A program made the translations under genes and the position numbers. A stretch of 32,968 nucleotides of DNA from Bacillota bacterium (lineage in GTDB: Bacteria > Bacillota > Sulfobacillia > JABLXB01), in contig JAHDPS010000021.1 in the NCBI GenBank assembly GCA_018434225.1, forward strand, positions 1 to 32,968. Direction: 5' to 3'. A model generated the notes under the pieces. That model was not told the origin of the DNA, ran no database searches, and was given only the letters and a program-made list of their open reading frames with translations. Below, one piece after another: positions 8,183 through 15,324 of this stretch (positions are counted from its first letter, which is position 1; each line of letters opens with the position of its first letter).

Positions 8183-9037
8183 TTGACAGATCGCCGCGCA
8201 GAGATCTCCGTCGTAACAGACAGCACTTCGGACATTAACCCTCGGATGGCCGCGGATAAGGATATTGTCGTGGTACCGCTGTCTGTTCTGATGGGAGGAG
8301 AATCATACCTCGACGGCGTGGACATTACACCGTCCCAGTTCTACCCGATGCTAGCGGAGAGCCGCGATCTCCCGAAGACTTCGCAGGTGACTCCCGAACG
8401 CTTCATCTCGACTTACAGGCGTCTTCTCGACTCGGGGCGCTCAGTTGTGTCGGTGCATATTTCGAGCGGATTGAGCAGTACAGTGGAGTCCGCGATGGCG
8501 GCCGCCCGTGAGCTCGATCCGTCCCGAATCAGGGTCGTGGACTCAAAATCCATAAGCTACGGCATCGGTTTCCTGGCTCTGGAGGCCGCAAGGGCCGTCC
8601 GAGAGGGTCTCGGCCTCGACGCGATAGTCGAGCGCCTCGAAACTGTCAGGAAGAAAATCGAAGTGTTCTTTACACTGGATACCCTGGAGTACCTTCACAA
8701 GGGAGGCCGCATTGGAAAGGTTACGGCTCTCCTGGGCAGCCTCCTCGATATTAAACCCATAATCAGGGTGGAAAACGGCATATACGTGCCGGCCGGCAAG
8801 GTGAGGACTCGCAAGCAGGCATTGGAATCGCTGGTCCAGCACGTCAAGGAGATAGCGGGGGACAACCCTGTCAGGATAGCTGTCGGTCACGGACGCGCGG
8901 CGGAGGCGGCCGCGACGCTCAAGGAGATGGTAGCGCGCTCTCTGCGAGTGACCGGTGAAATCACTATGTTCGAGGTCGGGCCGGTCATAGGCGCGCACAC
9001 GGGGCCGGGCACCCTGGGTCTGGCCGTGCAGATGTAG
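8183..9037 (+). CDS. DegV family fatty-acid-binding protein
   Basis: A 284-residue DegV/FakB-type protein. These bind a fatty acid and, with the kinase FakA, allow its phosphorylation for phospholipid synthesis. Visible landmarks are the N-terminal VVTDSTSDI, PLSVLMGGESYLDGVDI, the substrate-clamping TSQVTPERF and HISSGLSSTVESA motifs, the central LEYLHKGGRIGK, and GPVIGAHTGPGTLG at the C-terminus. The start is a TTG at 8183, 5 nt after GGAGGAG; the protein begins at the expected place for the family (TDRRAEISVVTDSTSD). No FakA/DhaK-like gene is visible in the window, so the partner must lie elsewhere. It stands alone, with the decayed ABC-F fragment downstream. Confidence 0.93.
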   Translation: MTDRRAEISVVTDSTSDINPRMAADKDIVVVPLSVLMGGESYLDGVDITPSQFYPMLAESRDLPKTSQVTPERFISTYRRLLDSGRSVVSVHISSGLSSTVESAMAAARELDPSRIRVVDSKSISYGIGFLALEAARAVREGLGLDAIVERLETVRKKIEVFFTLDTLEYLHKGGRIGKVTALLGSLLDIKPIIRVENGIYVPAGKVRTRKQALESLVQHVKEIAGDNPVRIAVGHGRAAEAAATLKEMVARSLRVTGEITMFEVGPVIGAHTGPGTLGLAVQM

Positions 9038-9056
9038 CGATGCGGCGCCCCCGTCG

Positions 9057-9272
9057 GTGAAGTCGGTGCGCGCGAAGCCGGTGCGCGAAGAGGCGGTGGG
9101 GGCGAATCAGGCGGCTGCAGTGCAGGACGTTCAAGACCTCCTGGGCTGCCTGCTGTTCCGCGGGGCCGAGGTGCTCAAACCGGTGGCGGTGCTGTCGGCA
9201 GGCGAGAGGATCAGGCTGGGCCTTGCCAGGCTGCCGCTAGGCGCACGGGTTTCGGTGGAAACAGTGCTGTAG
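9057..9272 (+). pseudogene. Decayed ABC-F ATPase fragment
   Basis: The frame from GTG 9057 to the stop at 9272 encodes about 50 residues resembling the region before and over the second ABC signature of ABC-F (EttA/Uup-like) proteins: DVQDLLGCLLFRGAEVLKPV, then LSAGERIRLGLARL, where intact proteins have LSGGERxRLALA. Walker A, Walker B and all other domains are absent, the signature Gly is Ala, and the frame ends where LLLLDEPTNHLD is expected. There is no good Shine-Dalgarno. A 13-bp imperfect direct repeat (9241-9253 and 9272-9284) spans the break and may mark the deletion. It is read here as a relic, not a functional gene. Confidence 0.65.
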
Positions 9273-9378
9273 CGCACGGATTTCACCGTGATGCGTGTTT
9301 ATGAGCGCCATTAGTCGACAAAATTGTTGCTCAAGAGCACATATCGACCCAATGCGGTCGGCCGCACTGCCCGCCGTG

Positions 9379-9407
9379 TTGCGCATTACCAGATTAAGGA
9401 GTACAAT
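9379..9407 (+). promoter_or_regulatory. Sigma-A-type promoter of the RRM gene
   Basis: TTGCGC (9379-9384), 17-bp spacer, TACAAT (9402-9407). Transcription would start near 9414 and give a leader of about 115 nt before the ATG at 9529. The leader contains a small CCAGG/CCTGG inverted repeat but no riboswitch I recognise. The rest of 9273-9378 shows nothing clear. Confidence 0.6.
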
Positions 9408-9528
9408 GAGAACAACAGGCTGGAGTTCATCATGGGTACAATACCTCTTGGTTACACGACCACACACGGCTGACCAGGGGAGTGAACCTAGGATAACACC
9501 TGGCCAATCGCTCACAAGGAGTGTTAAG

Positions 9529-9837
9529 ATGACCAAGAGCTTGTACTTCGGGAATCTCAGCTGGGACGTTAGCGAGACAGATCTCAGCAACGCGGTGGCT
9601 CAGTACGGCAGGGTAGTATCGGCGCGCGTCGTGACCGACCGTGACACGGGCCGGTCCCGCGGATTCGGCTTTGTGGAAGTCGAGGATGAGGATGCGCCCA
9701 AAGTAATCGAGTCCATGAACGGTATGGAATGGTACGGCAGGCAGCTGACGGTGAACGAAGCCAGGGAACGCCAGGAAAGAGGCGGCGGATTCAGAAGCGA
9801 TCGAAGGGGTCAGGATAGGGGCTTCAGAAGATACTAA
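9529..9837 (+). CDS. RRM-domain RNA-binding protein
   Basis: A 102-residue protein with one RNA recognition motif: RNP2 is LYFGNL (residues 5-10) and RNP1 is RGFGFVEV (about 44-51). The tail, from about residue 83, is rich in Arg, Gly and Asp (RGGGFRSDRRGQDRGFRRY), as in the Rbp proteins of cyanobacteria and some Bacillota, which act as RNA chaperones and are often cold-regulated. The ATG at 9529 follows AAGGAG by 7 nt and starts the protein in the usual way (MTKSLYFGNLSW); the same frame is open further upstream but has no conserved content. It is a single-gene unit with its own promoter and intrinsic terminator. Confidence 0.93.
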   Translation: MTKSLYFGNLSWDVSETDLSNAVAQYGRVVSARVVTDRDTGRSRGFGFVEVEDEDAPKVIESMNGMEWYGRQLTVNEARERQERGGGFRSDRRGQDRGFRRY

Positions 9838-9852
9838 AGAGTCACGACTGAT

Positions 9853-9885
9853 AGCCCTCAGCGAAGCCTGGGGGCTTCTTCTTTT
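9853..9885 (+). terminator. Intrinsic terminator of the RRM gene
   Basis: Stem AGCCCTCAG (9853-9861) pairs with CTGGGGGCT (9868-9876) with one G-U pair and a 6-nt loop, followed by the T-rich TTCTTCTTTT (9876-9885). It starts 15 bp after the stop. It overlaps the last bases of the convergent minus-strand gene. Confidence 0.85.
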
Positions 9886-10655
9886 GGGCGCAGCGAGCCT
9901 CGCGCCAGGATACGCAGCCCGGCCGGCGTAAGATTCTCTCGATTTAGGGCGGCCAGGCACGCGAGTTCCTCCCCCGACAGGTAGCCGGGGTTGACGCGCG
10001 CGAAGAAAGCGATGTCCGGGTCGCCTGTGCGATGCGAGGGAATCACCGCGTACTCGCGCAGAAGGGGCGTGGCCCCGTCGAAACGGATCACCCCGCTCGC
10101 TGGATCGTATTCCTCGCCGAATTCCTGGAAGGCCAATTTCTCCAGCGTCCTCCTCATTTCCTTAGTGACTGGAGAGCCGCGCTTCGGACAATAGTCGCGG
10201 AAAAAGAGCGGTAGGAAACGATAAGTCCTATACGACGACGTGATCAGGAACCAGTAGGCCCTCGCGTCCCGCTCGCCCTCGGCCATTGCCATGATATGGC
10301 TGCCGGCAACTCGCGGGAGTTCGGCCTGTCCCCAGTGGCTTGGGTGAACGGCCGTTTCCCCCGAAGAATACGCAACAACCCGCCCTCCATCAATGATCGT
10401 TTCTATGCGTTTGATAGTGGAGAACCCCTGGATCCCGCCAGTGGAGGGATCAACAAGCAAGATCGCCCAGTGTTTCGCTAATATGGTGTCTTCGAATTGT
10501 CCCGGCGTCACGCTGGTGAAGAACATTTCCCTCAATGAATACAACTGGGCGAGTTGCCCGCCTGATAGCGCCGTGACCGGAACAACGCGCCCCGACAGTC
10601 GGTTGCCGGTTTCGCGGGAATGGTCGCATGGCCTTTCGATCTGGGTTCCCTCCAC
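9858..10655 (-). CDS. Hypothetical protein with GNAT-like features
   Basis: A 265-residue soluble protein not assigned to a named family. Its middle part reads like an acetyltransferase core: GGIQGFSTIKRIE, then SSGETAVHPSHWGQAELPR in the place of the acetyl-CoA loop, then ARAYWFLITSSYRTYRFLPLFFRDY. I recall proteins of similar pattern annotated as uncharacterised or GNAT-like, but the classical Q/RxxGxG/A loop is not clear. The start is a GTG at 10655 after a weak AAAGAG. A TATAAT (10683-10688, minus strand) lies about 28 bp upstream without a good -35. Its stop lies within the RRM terminator, so the two convergent genes share their 3' boundary. Confidence 0.65.
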   Translation of the reverse strand: MEGTQIERPCDHSRETGNRLSGRVVPVTALSGGQLAQLYSLREMFFTSVTPGQFEDTILAKHWAILLVDPSTGGIQGFSTIKRIETIIDGGRVVAYSSGETAVHPSHWGQAELPRVAGSHIMAMAEGERDARAYWFLITSSYRTYRFLPLFFRDYCPKRGSPVTKEMRRTLEKLAFQEFGEEYDPASGVIRFDGATPLLREYAVIPSHRTGDPDIAFFARVNPGYLSGEELACLAALNRENLTPAGLRILARGSLRPKEEAPRLR

Positions 10656-10734
10656 ATCTCTTTGTTAACATAAGTGCATTTCATTATATGGTGGTGCGGC
10701 CGGTCCTGTGATTCAGGTCGCGGGTATATGGAAC

Positions 10735-10764
10735 TTGCCACGCCGGAGTCCGTCCTGATACTGT
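10735..10764 (+). promoter_or_regulatory. Possible promoter of the DUF4846 gene
   Basis: TTGCCA (10735-10740), 18-bp spacer, TACTGT (10759-10764). The predicted start of transcription (about 10771) falls at the beginning of a 15-bp tandem repeat (10770-10784, 10785-10799; two mismatches) that contains two in-frame ATGs. Confidence 0.35.
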
Positions 10765-10812
10765 GTGTCCGAGAGAATTATGTTCGAGAGGATTATGATC
10801 GAAGGGGGAGCG

Positions 10813-11760
10813 ATGTTGAACCGTATTCTCAAGCGGACAACGCCGCCGGCCCGCGGCATATCATTTGCGGCCTCGCTTGCCGCCGTAATCGTGGCGTTGG
10901 CGGCGGTATTAATGATATCATCGTGCGTTCGAGGAAACGCCGCCCATCCGCCGGCCACTAATCCCGCCGGGACTCACCCATCGGAGTCGAGGCCCGCGGA
11001 TCCCCCAGCCCGGAGCCAGTTCATCAATAGCGACGGCAACACGATAGAAAGTAGGTTCGCCGCTCCGAGAGGGTTCACGAGGGTGAGCGCCCCGAAGGGC
11101 TCGTTCGCGGAGTATCTGAGATGCGTCCCGTTGAAACCGGACGGGGCGGCGGTCCATTACTACGACGGCAGAGTCAAGCCCCGGGACGTCGCGGAGGCCG
11201 TGTTGGACGTGGACGTCGGAGAAAGGGACCTGCAGCAGTGCGCCGACGCTATTATGAGGTTGAGGGCGGAGTACCTGTACGAGCGCGGGAAATACGATGA
11301 CATCCATTTCAACTTCGCCAACGGGTTCAGGGCGGAATACGCGAAGTGGAGGAACGGGTACAGGATCACGGTGACGGGGAACGATGCCGCCTGGGTCAGG
11401 ACGGCCGCCCCGAGCGACTCCCATCGTGATTTCAGGAAGTACCTTGACTTGGTTTTTGCATACGCCAACACCACCTCCCTCGCCCGGGAGATGGCGCACG
11501 TGGAAGTGGCGAAGATGGGCGTGGGCGATGTATTCATAGACCAGGGGCACTCGATTATCGTGGTGGACATGGCCGAAGACGCAGCCGCGGGGAAGAAAGT
11601 CTTCATGCTTGCCCAGAGCTATATGCCCGCGCAGGAAATCCACATCCTCAAGAACACCGGTGATCCCGGATTGAGCCCGTGGTACGATCTGGATTTCGGC
11701 GATACGCTGCAAACCCCCGAGTGGACATTCACCAGTCGCGACCTGAAGGGATTCAAATAG
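10813..11760 (+). CDS. DUF4846 family lipoprotein
   Basis: A secreted protein of about 315 residues. A basic N-terminus and hydrophobic stretch end in ISSC (Cys38), a likely lipobox. The rest matches what I recall of DUF4846: FAAPRGFTRV, YLRCVPLKPDG, VHYYDGRVK, DLQQCADAIMRLRAEYLY, FRKYLDLVFAYANTTSL, GDVFIDQGHSIIVVDMAE, MLAQSYMPAQEIHILKN and TPEWTF. The conserved Gln-Cys-Ala-Asp and His-Ser segments suggest an enzyme-like pocket, but no activity is known to me. The ATG at 10813 follows GGGGGAG closely; ATGs at 10780 and 10795 are in frame, each behind a GAGAG-like site, so the exact start is uncertain. It appears monocistronic. Confidence 0.85.
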   Translation: MLNRILKRTTPPARGISFAASLAAVIVALAAVLMISSCVRGNAAHPPATNPAGTHPSESRPADPPARSQFINSDGNTIESRFAAPRGFTRVSAPKGSFAEYLRCVPLKPDGAAVHYYDGRVKPRDVAEAVLDVDVGERDLQQCADAIMRLRAEYLYERGKYDDIHFNFANGFRAEYAKWRNGYRITVTGNDAAWVRTAAPSDSHRDFRKYLDLVFAYANTTSLAREMAHVEVAKMGVGDVFIDQGHSIIVVDMAEDAAAGKKVFMLAQSYMPAQEIHILKNTGDPGLSPWYDLDFGDTLQTPEWTFTSRDLKGFK

Positions 11761-11787
11761 GGGTTTCGGGTGTGCGCGCGCAGTTCG

Positions 11788-11835
11788 GTAGTGTACAGTT
11801 TTGGTAGTGTACAGTTTTAGTATTGTTCAGCTTTC
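11788..11835 (+). repeat. Three tandem 16-bp repeats upstream of the histidine kinase gene
   Basis: Consecutive copies: GTAGTGTACAGTTTTG (11788-11803), GTAGTGTACAGTTTTA (11804-11819) and GTATTGTTCAGCTTTC (11820-11835). Copies 1 and 2 differ at one base; copy 3 has diverged. They lie about 90 bp before the kinase start, and copy 3 includes a possible -35 box, so they may be binding sites for a regulator. Confidence 0.8.
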
Positions 11836-11851
11836 GCCGCGTGGCCAGAAT
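11823..11851 (+). promoter_or_regulatory. Possible promoter of the kinase/regulator operon
   Basis: TTGTTC (11823-11828), 17-bp spacer, CAGAAT (11846-11851). The -35 lies within the third 16-bp repeat, an arrangement compatible with activation or repression by a repeat-binding protein. The leader would be about 67 nt. Confidence 0.4.
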
Positions 11852-11924
11852 GCCTTACAGTGTGGTAACATATCTGTGATGGTCGACACTCCCAACCGTA
11901 GACGGCCATCTGGAGCGCCGAGGC

Positions 11925-13631
11925 ATGGGCTGGCATTACACACCGTATGTCTGGTATCTCATATTATCCACAGTGGTGTCAGCGGCTCTGGGGGGGTATG
12001 CCTGGCGTCGTCGCGACGTTCCCGCGGCGACTTCCCTGAGCCTGCTTTCTATTGTGGCGTCCGTTTGGTGCCTCTCGAACGCCCTGGAGATGGCCGCGCG
12101 CCAATTGCCCATGAAGACATTCTGGGCGAACGCCCAGTACATGTGCTATGGAACTGCCCCACTCGCGTGCTTGAACCTTGCAATCCAGCATACCGGCATG
12201 GGACGATGGCTCAACGGGCGCAGGATCGCTACACTTCTAGTCATCCCCGCGGTAACTTTCATCCTGACCTGGACGAATGACCTGCACGGCCTGATCCGGC
12301 GAGACGTGCGCATGGATACTACCGGACCGTTCCCCGTGATATCGAAGACATACGGGCCTTGGTTCTGGGTATTCGCAGCCTACTCGTACCTGCTGGTAAT
12401 GATGGCGCTGCTCCTTTTCGCGAATCACATGCTCCGGACAGCCCCCCCCTACCGCGGCCAGTCCCTTACCCTAATGGGTGGCCTCTTACTGCCGATGGTA
12501 TCCAGCGCGCTCTACACGCTGGGTTTGAGCCCGGTGCCTACGCACGACATCTCGCCCGCCGCTTTCACCGTTTCGGGGGCCGTGATCACGTGGGGCCTGT
12601 TCCGCTACAGGCTATTCGATATCGTGCCCGTCGCTTACGCGAACGTCATTGCCAACATGGGCGATGGGATCATCCTCCTCAACGTCCGGGGTCGAATCGT
12701 GGAATTGAACCCCGCCGCCCAGCGCATTTTCGGAGTCGGCACACTCGAGGCGGCGGGCCGGAGATGCGACGAGGCCCTGCCTGGATGGCCCATTTCCTGG
12801 GATTATTCCGGAAGCGCCGAATTGGAGTCGGACTCGGGCAGGCATTACGAGATGTACTCCTCGACTATCACCGATGATCGGTCGACATTGTGCGGTCGCC
12901 TGGTAGTCATCCACGACGCGACCGAGAACCGTAACACCCAGGCGATACTCGTGAAACATCAGAGGGAACTGGCTGTGGCTGGAGAGCGCGAACGCCTGGC
13001 CAGAGAACTGCACGATAGTCTCGGGCAAGTGCTTGGCTACGTGAACGTGGAGACGCAGGCGATACGCGAGCTCGTCGCCGCGGGGAATACCTCTCTGGCG
13101 GCCGAGCAGTTGGAGCGGTTGGCCGACGTGGCTCAGGAAGCCCATACCAGCCTGCGAGAATACATCCGCAGCATGAGGGAAACGTCGCCCGGCCTCGACT
13201 TCCTTTCCGCGCTGCGTCGCCGGGCCCTGTATTTCGAGCGTATAACCGGCATTCACACTGAACTGGTGGTCCCCGATAATGTTGAAAACGGGATGTTCGA
13301 GCCCGGCGTGGAAATACAGATACTCGGGATACTGCAGGAGGCGCTCGCCAACGTGAGAAAGCACGCACGCGCCACGTCTGTTAGGATACTGCTCTCCCCC
13401 GGCGAGAGCACCGCCGATATAATCGTCAGCGACGACGGTTGCGGTTTTGAGCCGGGCGAGTCCCATGCAATCAACGGCCATGGGTTCGGCCTCGACATCA
13501 TGAGAGAGCGGGCGGAAGAATCCGGGGGCTCGCTGGTAATACGCTCCGCCCCCGGCAAAGGGACAACGGTCATAGCGAGCGTGCCGCTCTCTAGCAGGGG
13601 GACGGGAAGTGAAGATACTCCTCGCGGATGA
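11925..13631 (+). CDS. Sensor histidine kinase, 7TM-PAS-HisKA_3-HATPase
   Basis: A 568-residue membrane sensor kinase. Residues 1-230 hold about seven hydrophobic helices of the kind found in 7TM-type kinases (a WCLSNALE segment near 48 and a WGLFRYRLFDIVPVA junction near 223). A PAS domain follows (about 238-335, GDGIILLNVRGRIVELNPAAQRIFG). The HisKA_3 dimerisation helix has the phospho-acceptor in ERERLARELHDSLGQ (His363). The HATPase domain has an N-box QEALANVRKHA (471-481), DDGCGF and GHGFGLDIM. The ATG at 11925 lies 9 nt after GGAG. The last 23 bp overlap the response-regulator gene, so the two form a cognate NarX/NarL-like pair. The signal, sensed in or near the membrane, is unknown. 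Confidence 0.92.
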   Translation: MGWHYTPYVWYLILSTVVSAALGGYAWRRRDVPAATSLSLLSIVASVWCLSNALEMAARQLPMKTFWANAQYMCYGTAPLACLNLAIQHTGMGRWLNGRRIATLLVIPAVTFILTWTNDLHGLIRRDVRMDTTGPFPVISKTYGPWFWVFAAYSYLLVMMALLLFANHMLRTAPPYRGQSLTLMGGLLLPMVSSALYTLGLSPVPTHDISPAAFTVSGAVITWGLFRYRLFDIVPVAYANVIANMGDGIILLNVRGRIVELNPAAQRIFGVGTLEAAGRRCDEALPGWPISWDYSGSAELESDSGRHYEMYSSTITDDRSTLCGRLVVIHDATENRNTQAILVKHQRELAVAGERERLARELHDSLGQVLGYVNVETQAIRELVAAGNTSLAAEQLERLADVAQEAHTSLREYIRSMRETSPGLDFLSALRRRALYFERITGIHTELVVPDNVENGMFEPGVEIQILGILQEALANVRKHARATSVRILLSPGESTADIIVSDDGCGFEPGESHAINGHGFGLDIMRERAEESGGSLVIRSAPGKGTTVIASVPLSSRGTGSEDTPRG

Positions 13632-14223
13632 CCATCCTTTGTTCCTGGAGGGCCTTCAGAACCTCCTCGCAGCCCACGGCGTCCAAGTCGTAGGCACGGC
13701 GACCGACGGCATGGACGCTCTGGCAAAAGCCCTAATCGAGAGGCCGGACGTGATCCTCATGGACATCATGATGCCCGTGTGCAGCGGCATCACTGCCACG
13801 AGCCTGATCAAGGCGCAAATGCCGGACGTTAAGATCATAATGCTGACCACGTCGGAGGACGACGAGAGCCTGTTCGAGGCCATAAAGAGCGGCGCCTCAG
13901 GCTATCTTTTGAAGAATCTCAGGTCTGCGGACCTCTTCGAGATGCTTGCGTCGCTCGAGCGTGGAGACGCCCCCCTATCGCCGGGGCTGGCGTCGAGGAT
14001 CCTGCGCGAGTTCAAAGGCGAAAAAAGGGAATCGTCCGTCGAACTCACGCAGGTGCAAATCAAGGTGCTGACGATGGTGACCCAGGGCATGGATTACAGG
14101 GAAACGGCCAACGCCCTGGGCCTCAACGAGAAGGGCGTCGCAGGGGAAATGGAAGAGGCGCTGAGGAAACTGCGCCTCATCCACCAGGATCAGGCGGAGA
14201 TACATGAAAGACGGGACGAGTAG
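13609..14223 (+). CDS. Response regulator with atypical LuxR-type output domain
   Basis: A 204-residue regulator. The receiver (1-120) is complete: acidic pair Asp7-Asp8, phospho-acceptor Asp52 in LMDIMMP, Thr80 and Lys102 in GYLLKN. The C-terminal part aligns in position with the LuxR/GerE helix-turn-helix (LTQVQIKVLTMVTQG, then ANALGLNEKGVAGEMEEALRKL) but lacks family hallmarks: the LTxRExEVL acidic residue pattern is changed, and the recognition-helix TVKxH is GVAGE. It may bind DNA differently or act through protein contacts. The start is a GTG at 13609 inside the kinase gene. The 3' end overlaps the Dph6-like gene by 20 bp, so all three are translationally linked. Confidence 0.88.
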   Translation: MKILLADDHPLFLEGLQNLLAAHGVQVVGTATDGMDALAKALIERPDVILMDIMMPVCSGITATSLIKAQMPDVKIIMLTTSEDDESLFEAIKSGASGYLLKNLRSADLFEMLASLERGDAPLSPGLASRILREFKGEKRESSVELTQVQIKVLTMVTQGMDYRETANALGLNEKGVAGEMEEALRKLRLIHQDQAEIHERRDE

Positions 14224-14890
14224 GGCAAGCGTCTGCGCCGTGTCCTGGAGCGGAGGGAAGGATTCCGCCCTTGCGCTGTACGCGGCCAGGAAGTCGGGAA
14301 TGGACGTCACGACGTTCATCAGCATGATGGCGCCCGGGATGGTCACGGTATCCAACGGGATCCCCGAAGCCATTGTGAAGGCGCAGGCCCGGGCGGCCGG
14401 CGCACGGTTGCTGGCGGGCGACCCCGTGGACTGGAACGGTTACGAACCGGAGTTTCGCAGATTGATGGCTTGTGCGGCCCGAGGGGGAATTTCGGGATGC
14501 GTCTTCGGGGACATCGACATCGCCGGGCACCGCGACTGGGGGCGGAGAATGTGCGCTGAAGCCGGAATGGAGGCTCACCATCCCCTGTGGGGGATGAGCC
14601 ACGACGGGGCGGTGCGGGAGTTCATCAGTCTGGGTTTCGAGGCATTCATAGTCGCCGTGGACCTCTCGAAGATGGATGAGGGATGGCTGGGGAAGAGACT
14701 GGACGAGCGGGCGGTCGATGATATCGCGGCGCTCGGCTTGTCCGTTGCGGGGGAATTCGGAGAGTATCACACCCTGGTCGCTGATGGCCCCATTTTCTCG
14801 GAAAGCCTCATTCCGTTATGGAATGCCTGCGCCCGCAGCGTGATTGCGCGGGACGGCTACGCCTTCATCGATTTCGCTAACACACTGTAA
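14204..14890 (+). CDS. Dph6-like ATP pyrophosphatase (adenine nucleotide alpha-hydrolase family)
   Basis: A 228-residue protein of the PP-loop superfamily. The P-loop SGGKDS is at residues 16-21 in VSWSGGKDSALALYAARK, and the C-terminal half has GEFGEYHTLVADGPIF, the Dph6 (diphthine-ammonia ligase) hallmark. Between them, GCVFGDIDIAGHRDWGRRMC and HHPLWGMSHD resemble the catalytic face of that family. Bacteria lack diphthamide, so the bacterial members must adenylate and amidate or otherwise modify some other carboxylate; the substrate is unknown. The ATG at 14204 follows GGCGGAG and overlaps the regulator gene by 20 bp. Linkage to a two-component system is not something I recognise as established for the family. 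Confidence 0.87.
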   Translation: MKDGTSRASVCAVSWSGGKDSALALYAARKSGMDVTTFISMMAPGMVTVSNGIPEAIVKAQARAAGARLLAGDPVDWNGYEPEFRRLMACAARGGISGCVFGDIDIAGHRDWGRRMCAEAGMEAHHPLWGMSHDGAVREFISLGFEAFIVAVDLSKMDEGWLGKRLDERAVDDIAALGLSVAGEFGEYHTLVADGPIFSESLIPLWNACARSVIARDGYAFIDFANTL

Positions 14891-14900
14891 CCCCGATGCG

Positions 14901-14932
14901 GAGACCTCGCGCCACGGTGGGCGCGAGGTCTC
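14901..14932. terminator. Perfect 13-bp hairpin between convergent genes
   Basis: GAGACCTCGCGCC (14901-14913) and GGCGCGAGGTCTC (14920-14932) form a perfect stem with a 6-nt loop, between the Dph6-like gene (+) and the small YjcZ-like gene (-). It probably marks the 3' end of both transcripts. Neither side has a T-tract. Confidence 0.6.
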
Positions 14933-14955
14933 GGGAAAGTCGCGCGCTCGGAGGA

Positions 14956-15051
14956 TCAGTTCCAGATGCCATCGCCGAAGAACAGGAGAATCAGTATCAG
15001 AAACAGGATGAACGCGAAATTGCCCATGCCCCATTCCTTTTTCTCGACCAC
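14956..15051 (-). CDS. YjcZ-like small hydrophobic sporulation-type protein
   Basis: A 31-residue peptide from GTG 15051 to TGA 14956. After a charged start (VEKKEWGMG) it has one hydrophobic helix, NFAFILFLILILLFF, ending GDGIWN. This is the pattern of the tiny YjcZ-type proteins of endospore formers, which are expressed during sporulation. A GGGAGG site (15060-15065) lies exactly 8 nt before the GTG. An overlapping ATG frame starts only 1 nt from the same site and encodes no hydrophobic segment, so it is rejected. A sequence resembling a mother-cell sigma-K promoter lies upstream. The protein would be a single-pass membrane peptide; its molecular role is unknown in the family. Confidence 0.75.
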   Translation of the reverse strand: MVEKKEWGMGNFAFILFLILILLFFGDGIWN

Positions 15052-15081
15052 GTTTCATACCTCCCTGGAAGGTTTCTAGTC

Positions 15082-15110
15082 AATCGTATGCGGCAGGCAT
15101 CTAAGCCGTT
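15082..15110 (-). promoter_or_regulatory. Possible sigma-K/sigma-E-like sporulation promoter
   Basis: On the minus strand, AAC (15110-15108) is followed by 17 nt and CATACGATT (15090-15082). This fits AC-N16/17-CATAnnnTA of sigma-K apart from the final base. The predicted start is about 10 bp before the GGGAGG of the YjcZ-like gene. The rest of the region up to the HD-GYP start (15111-15324) holds a short palindrome (TCGAG/CTCGA, 15161-15175) and no clear promoter for the rightward gene. Confidence 0.4.
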
Positions 15111-15324
15111 ACATAATCATCGCGGGGCGGCCCCAGTCCTCCGGCCGGGGGGGTTTCATCTCGAGTCTCACTCGAATTCGTCCCCTTGAAGTTTATTACA
15201 ACCGACAGGATTGCCGAGAACCGCGCAGAATACCGGTCGTGTATTGCTGATCATCCGGCCTGGCGATACCAACTCGCCCATACGGGTTCCGCGGCGGACG
15301 CAGGTCTATTGGGGGGAGACTGTA

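Noticed and set aside
9295-9528. N-terminal extension of the RRM protein by about 78 residues in the same open frame
   Set aside because: A promoter lies inside it, the added sequence has no conserved features, and MTKSLYFGNLSW is the normal family start behind AAGGAG.
14816-15058. 80-codon minus-strand frame starting ATG 15058
   Set aside because: Its ATG is 1 nt from the ribosome site and the product is polar and unlike any family; the overlapping 31-codon frame has correct spacing and a recognisable membrane peptide.
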